Assembly: GCA_003136615.1 (NCBI GenBank)
Contig: PLFA01000129.1
Location: 4,994-21,442 of the forward strand
Origin: Caulobacteraceae bacterium
Lineage (GTDB): Bacteria > Pseudomonadota > Alphaproteobacteria > Caulobacterales > Caulobacteraceae
Length of the DNA: 16,449 bases
Direction of reading: 5' to 3'
Part shown: positions 15,919 through 16,449 of the stretch, in pieces
Layout: every line of letters begins with the position of its first letter
Position numbering within the stretch: position 1 is the stretch's first letter
The notes under the pieces: generated by a model
What the model was told of the DNA's origin: nothing
Database searches by the model: none
Seen by the model: the letters and a program-made list of their open reading frames with translations, nothing else
Program-made: the position numbers and the translations under genes

Positions 15919-15944
15919 TTGACGCGGGGTCCGGTGAATAAATT
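15919..15944 (+). promoter_or_regulatory. Candidate housekeeping promoter of the thiolase gene
   Basis: TTGACGC (15919-15925) matches the Caulobacter-type -35 TTGACGS exactly. After 11 bases, AATAAATT (15937-15944) matches the -10 GCTANAWC at TANAW. A start near 15950 would leave a leader of about 26 bases containing AAGGGA, 8 bases before the ATG at 15977. Confidence 0.45.
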
Positions 15945-15976
15945 GGAATGATCTTCGTTCAAAAGGGATCACCGTC

Positions 15977-16449
15977 ATGGCCGAGGCCTATATCGTCGCC
16001 GCCGCTCGCACCGCGGGGGGCAAGAGAAAAGGCAAGCTAGCCGGCTGGCATCCGGCGGATCTGGCCGGCGAAGTTCTCAACGCCCTGGTTGATCGCACGG
16101 GGGCGGATCCGGCCCTCGTTGAAGATGTGATCATGGGCTGCGTCGGTCAGGCCGGCGAACAGGGCAATAACATCGCCCGCGGGGCGGTCCTCGCCTCGAA
16201 ATTTCCCGAAAGCGTACCGGCCACCAGCGTTGATCGCCAGTGCGGCTCCTCCCAACAGGCGCTCCATTTCGCCGCCCAGGCCGTAATGAGTGGAACTCAG
16301 GATATTGTCATTGCCGCCGGCGTCGAGAGCATGACACGCGTTCCCATGGGCACGCCGGTGATCCTGCCAGCCCAGAACGGGTTGGGTTCTCCCATGAGCC
16401 CCCACCAGAAGGCGCGTTATCCCAACATACAGTTCAGCCAGTTCATGGG
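15977..16449 (+). CDS. Thiolase (acetyl-CoA acyltransferase), 3' end outside window
   Basis: Thiolase-superfamily enzyme that makes or cleaves a 3-ketoacyl-CoA, as in fatty acid beta-oxidation or acetoacetyl-CoA metabolism. The first 157 residues are present. It starts MAEAYIVAAARTAGGKRKGKLAGWHPADLAG, the usual thiolase N-terminus, and has the nucleophilic cysteine C89 in DRQCGSSQQALHFAAQAVMSG, followed by IAAGVESMTRVPMG. The catalytic His and second Cys would lie beyond the window. The ATG has AAGGGA 8 bases upstream and a promoter candidate before that. Whether it is a degradative (FadA-like) or biosynthetic (PhaA-like) enzyme cannot be told from the N-terminus; the GWHPADLAGEV region resembles the acyltransferase group. 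Confidence 0.92.
   Translation, partial: MAEAYIVAAARTAGGKRKGKLAGWHPADLAGEVLNALVDRTGADPALVEDVIMGCVGQAGEQGNNIARGAVLASKFPESVPATSVDRQCGSSQQALHFAAQAVMSGTQDIVIAAGVESMTRVPMGTPVILPAQNGLGSPMSPHQKARYPNIQFSQFM

Overview
The window is G+C-rich chromosomal DNA with tightly packed genes. It most likely comes from an alphaproteobacterium, perhaps Caulobacterales. The grounds are: a class I lysyl-tRNA synthetase of the alphaproteobacterial type, an RF1 that begins like those of Caulobacter relatives, a two-gene 'ligase-associated' exonuclease/ligase module, and promoter-like elements resembling the Caulobacter housekeeping pattern TTGACGS-N10-14-GCTANAWC. The taxon is inferred from remembered family features, not from a search. 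I see no rRNA, tRNA, CRISPR array, insertion sequence or prophage.

Layout. (1) 1-837: the 3' part of queG (queuosine synthesis), meeting ilvA (threonine ammonia-lyase, minus strand) tail to tail on a shared CTAG. (2) 2117-4901: sugar and lipopolysaccharide precursor genes, with kdsD on the minus strand upstream of ilvA, and divergent gmhB-like phosphatase and DegT-type aminotransferase genes on the plus strand. (3) 4891-7506, minus strand: a metallo-beta-lactamase-fold DNA exonuclease followed by an ATP-dependent DNA ligase. The two are in the same reading frame, separated by one amber codon, and the ligase seems to lack a standard start codon. (4) 7554-10688, plus strand: a tightly coupled four-gene operon of two hotdog thioesterases, a GNAT acetyltransferase and an exported M28 metallopeptidase. 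(5) 10747-13617: lysK (class I LysRS) and a YihY/BrkB membrane protein. (6) 13634-14707, minus strand: prfA (RF1) with a TTG start and a good upstream promoter candidate. (7) 14723-15838: a hairpin-rich intergenic region and a DUF5672 glycosyltransferase-like gene of mosaic base composition, the only clear sign of foreign or recombined DNA. (8) 15977-end: the start of a thiolase gene with its own promoter.

Most genes are housekeeping. The points most worth a second look are the exonuclease-amber-ligase junction with an apparent AUC start, a possible RNA switch over the ilvA ribosome-binding site, and the mosaic DUF5672 gene. I did not find a convincing wholly new multi-gene system.
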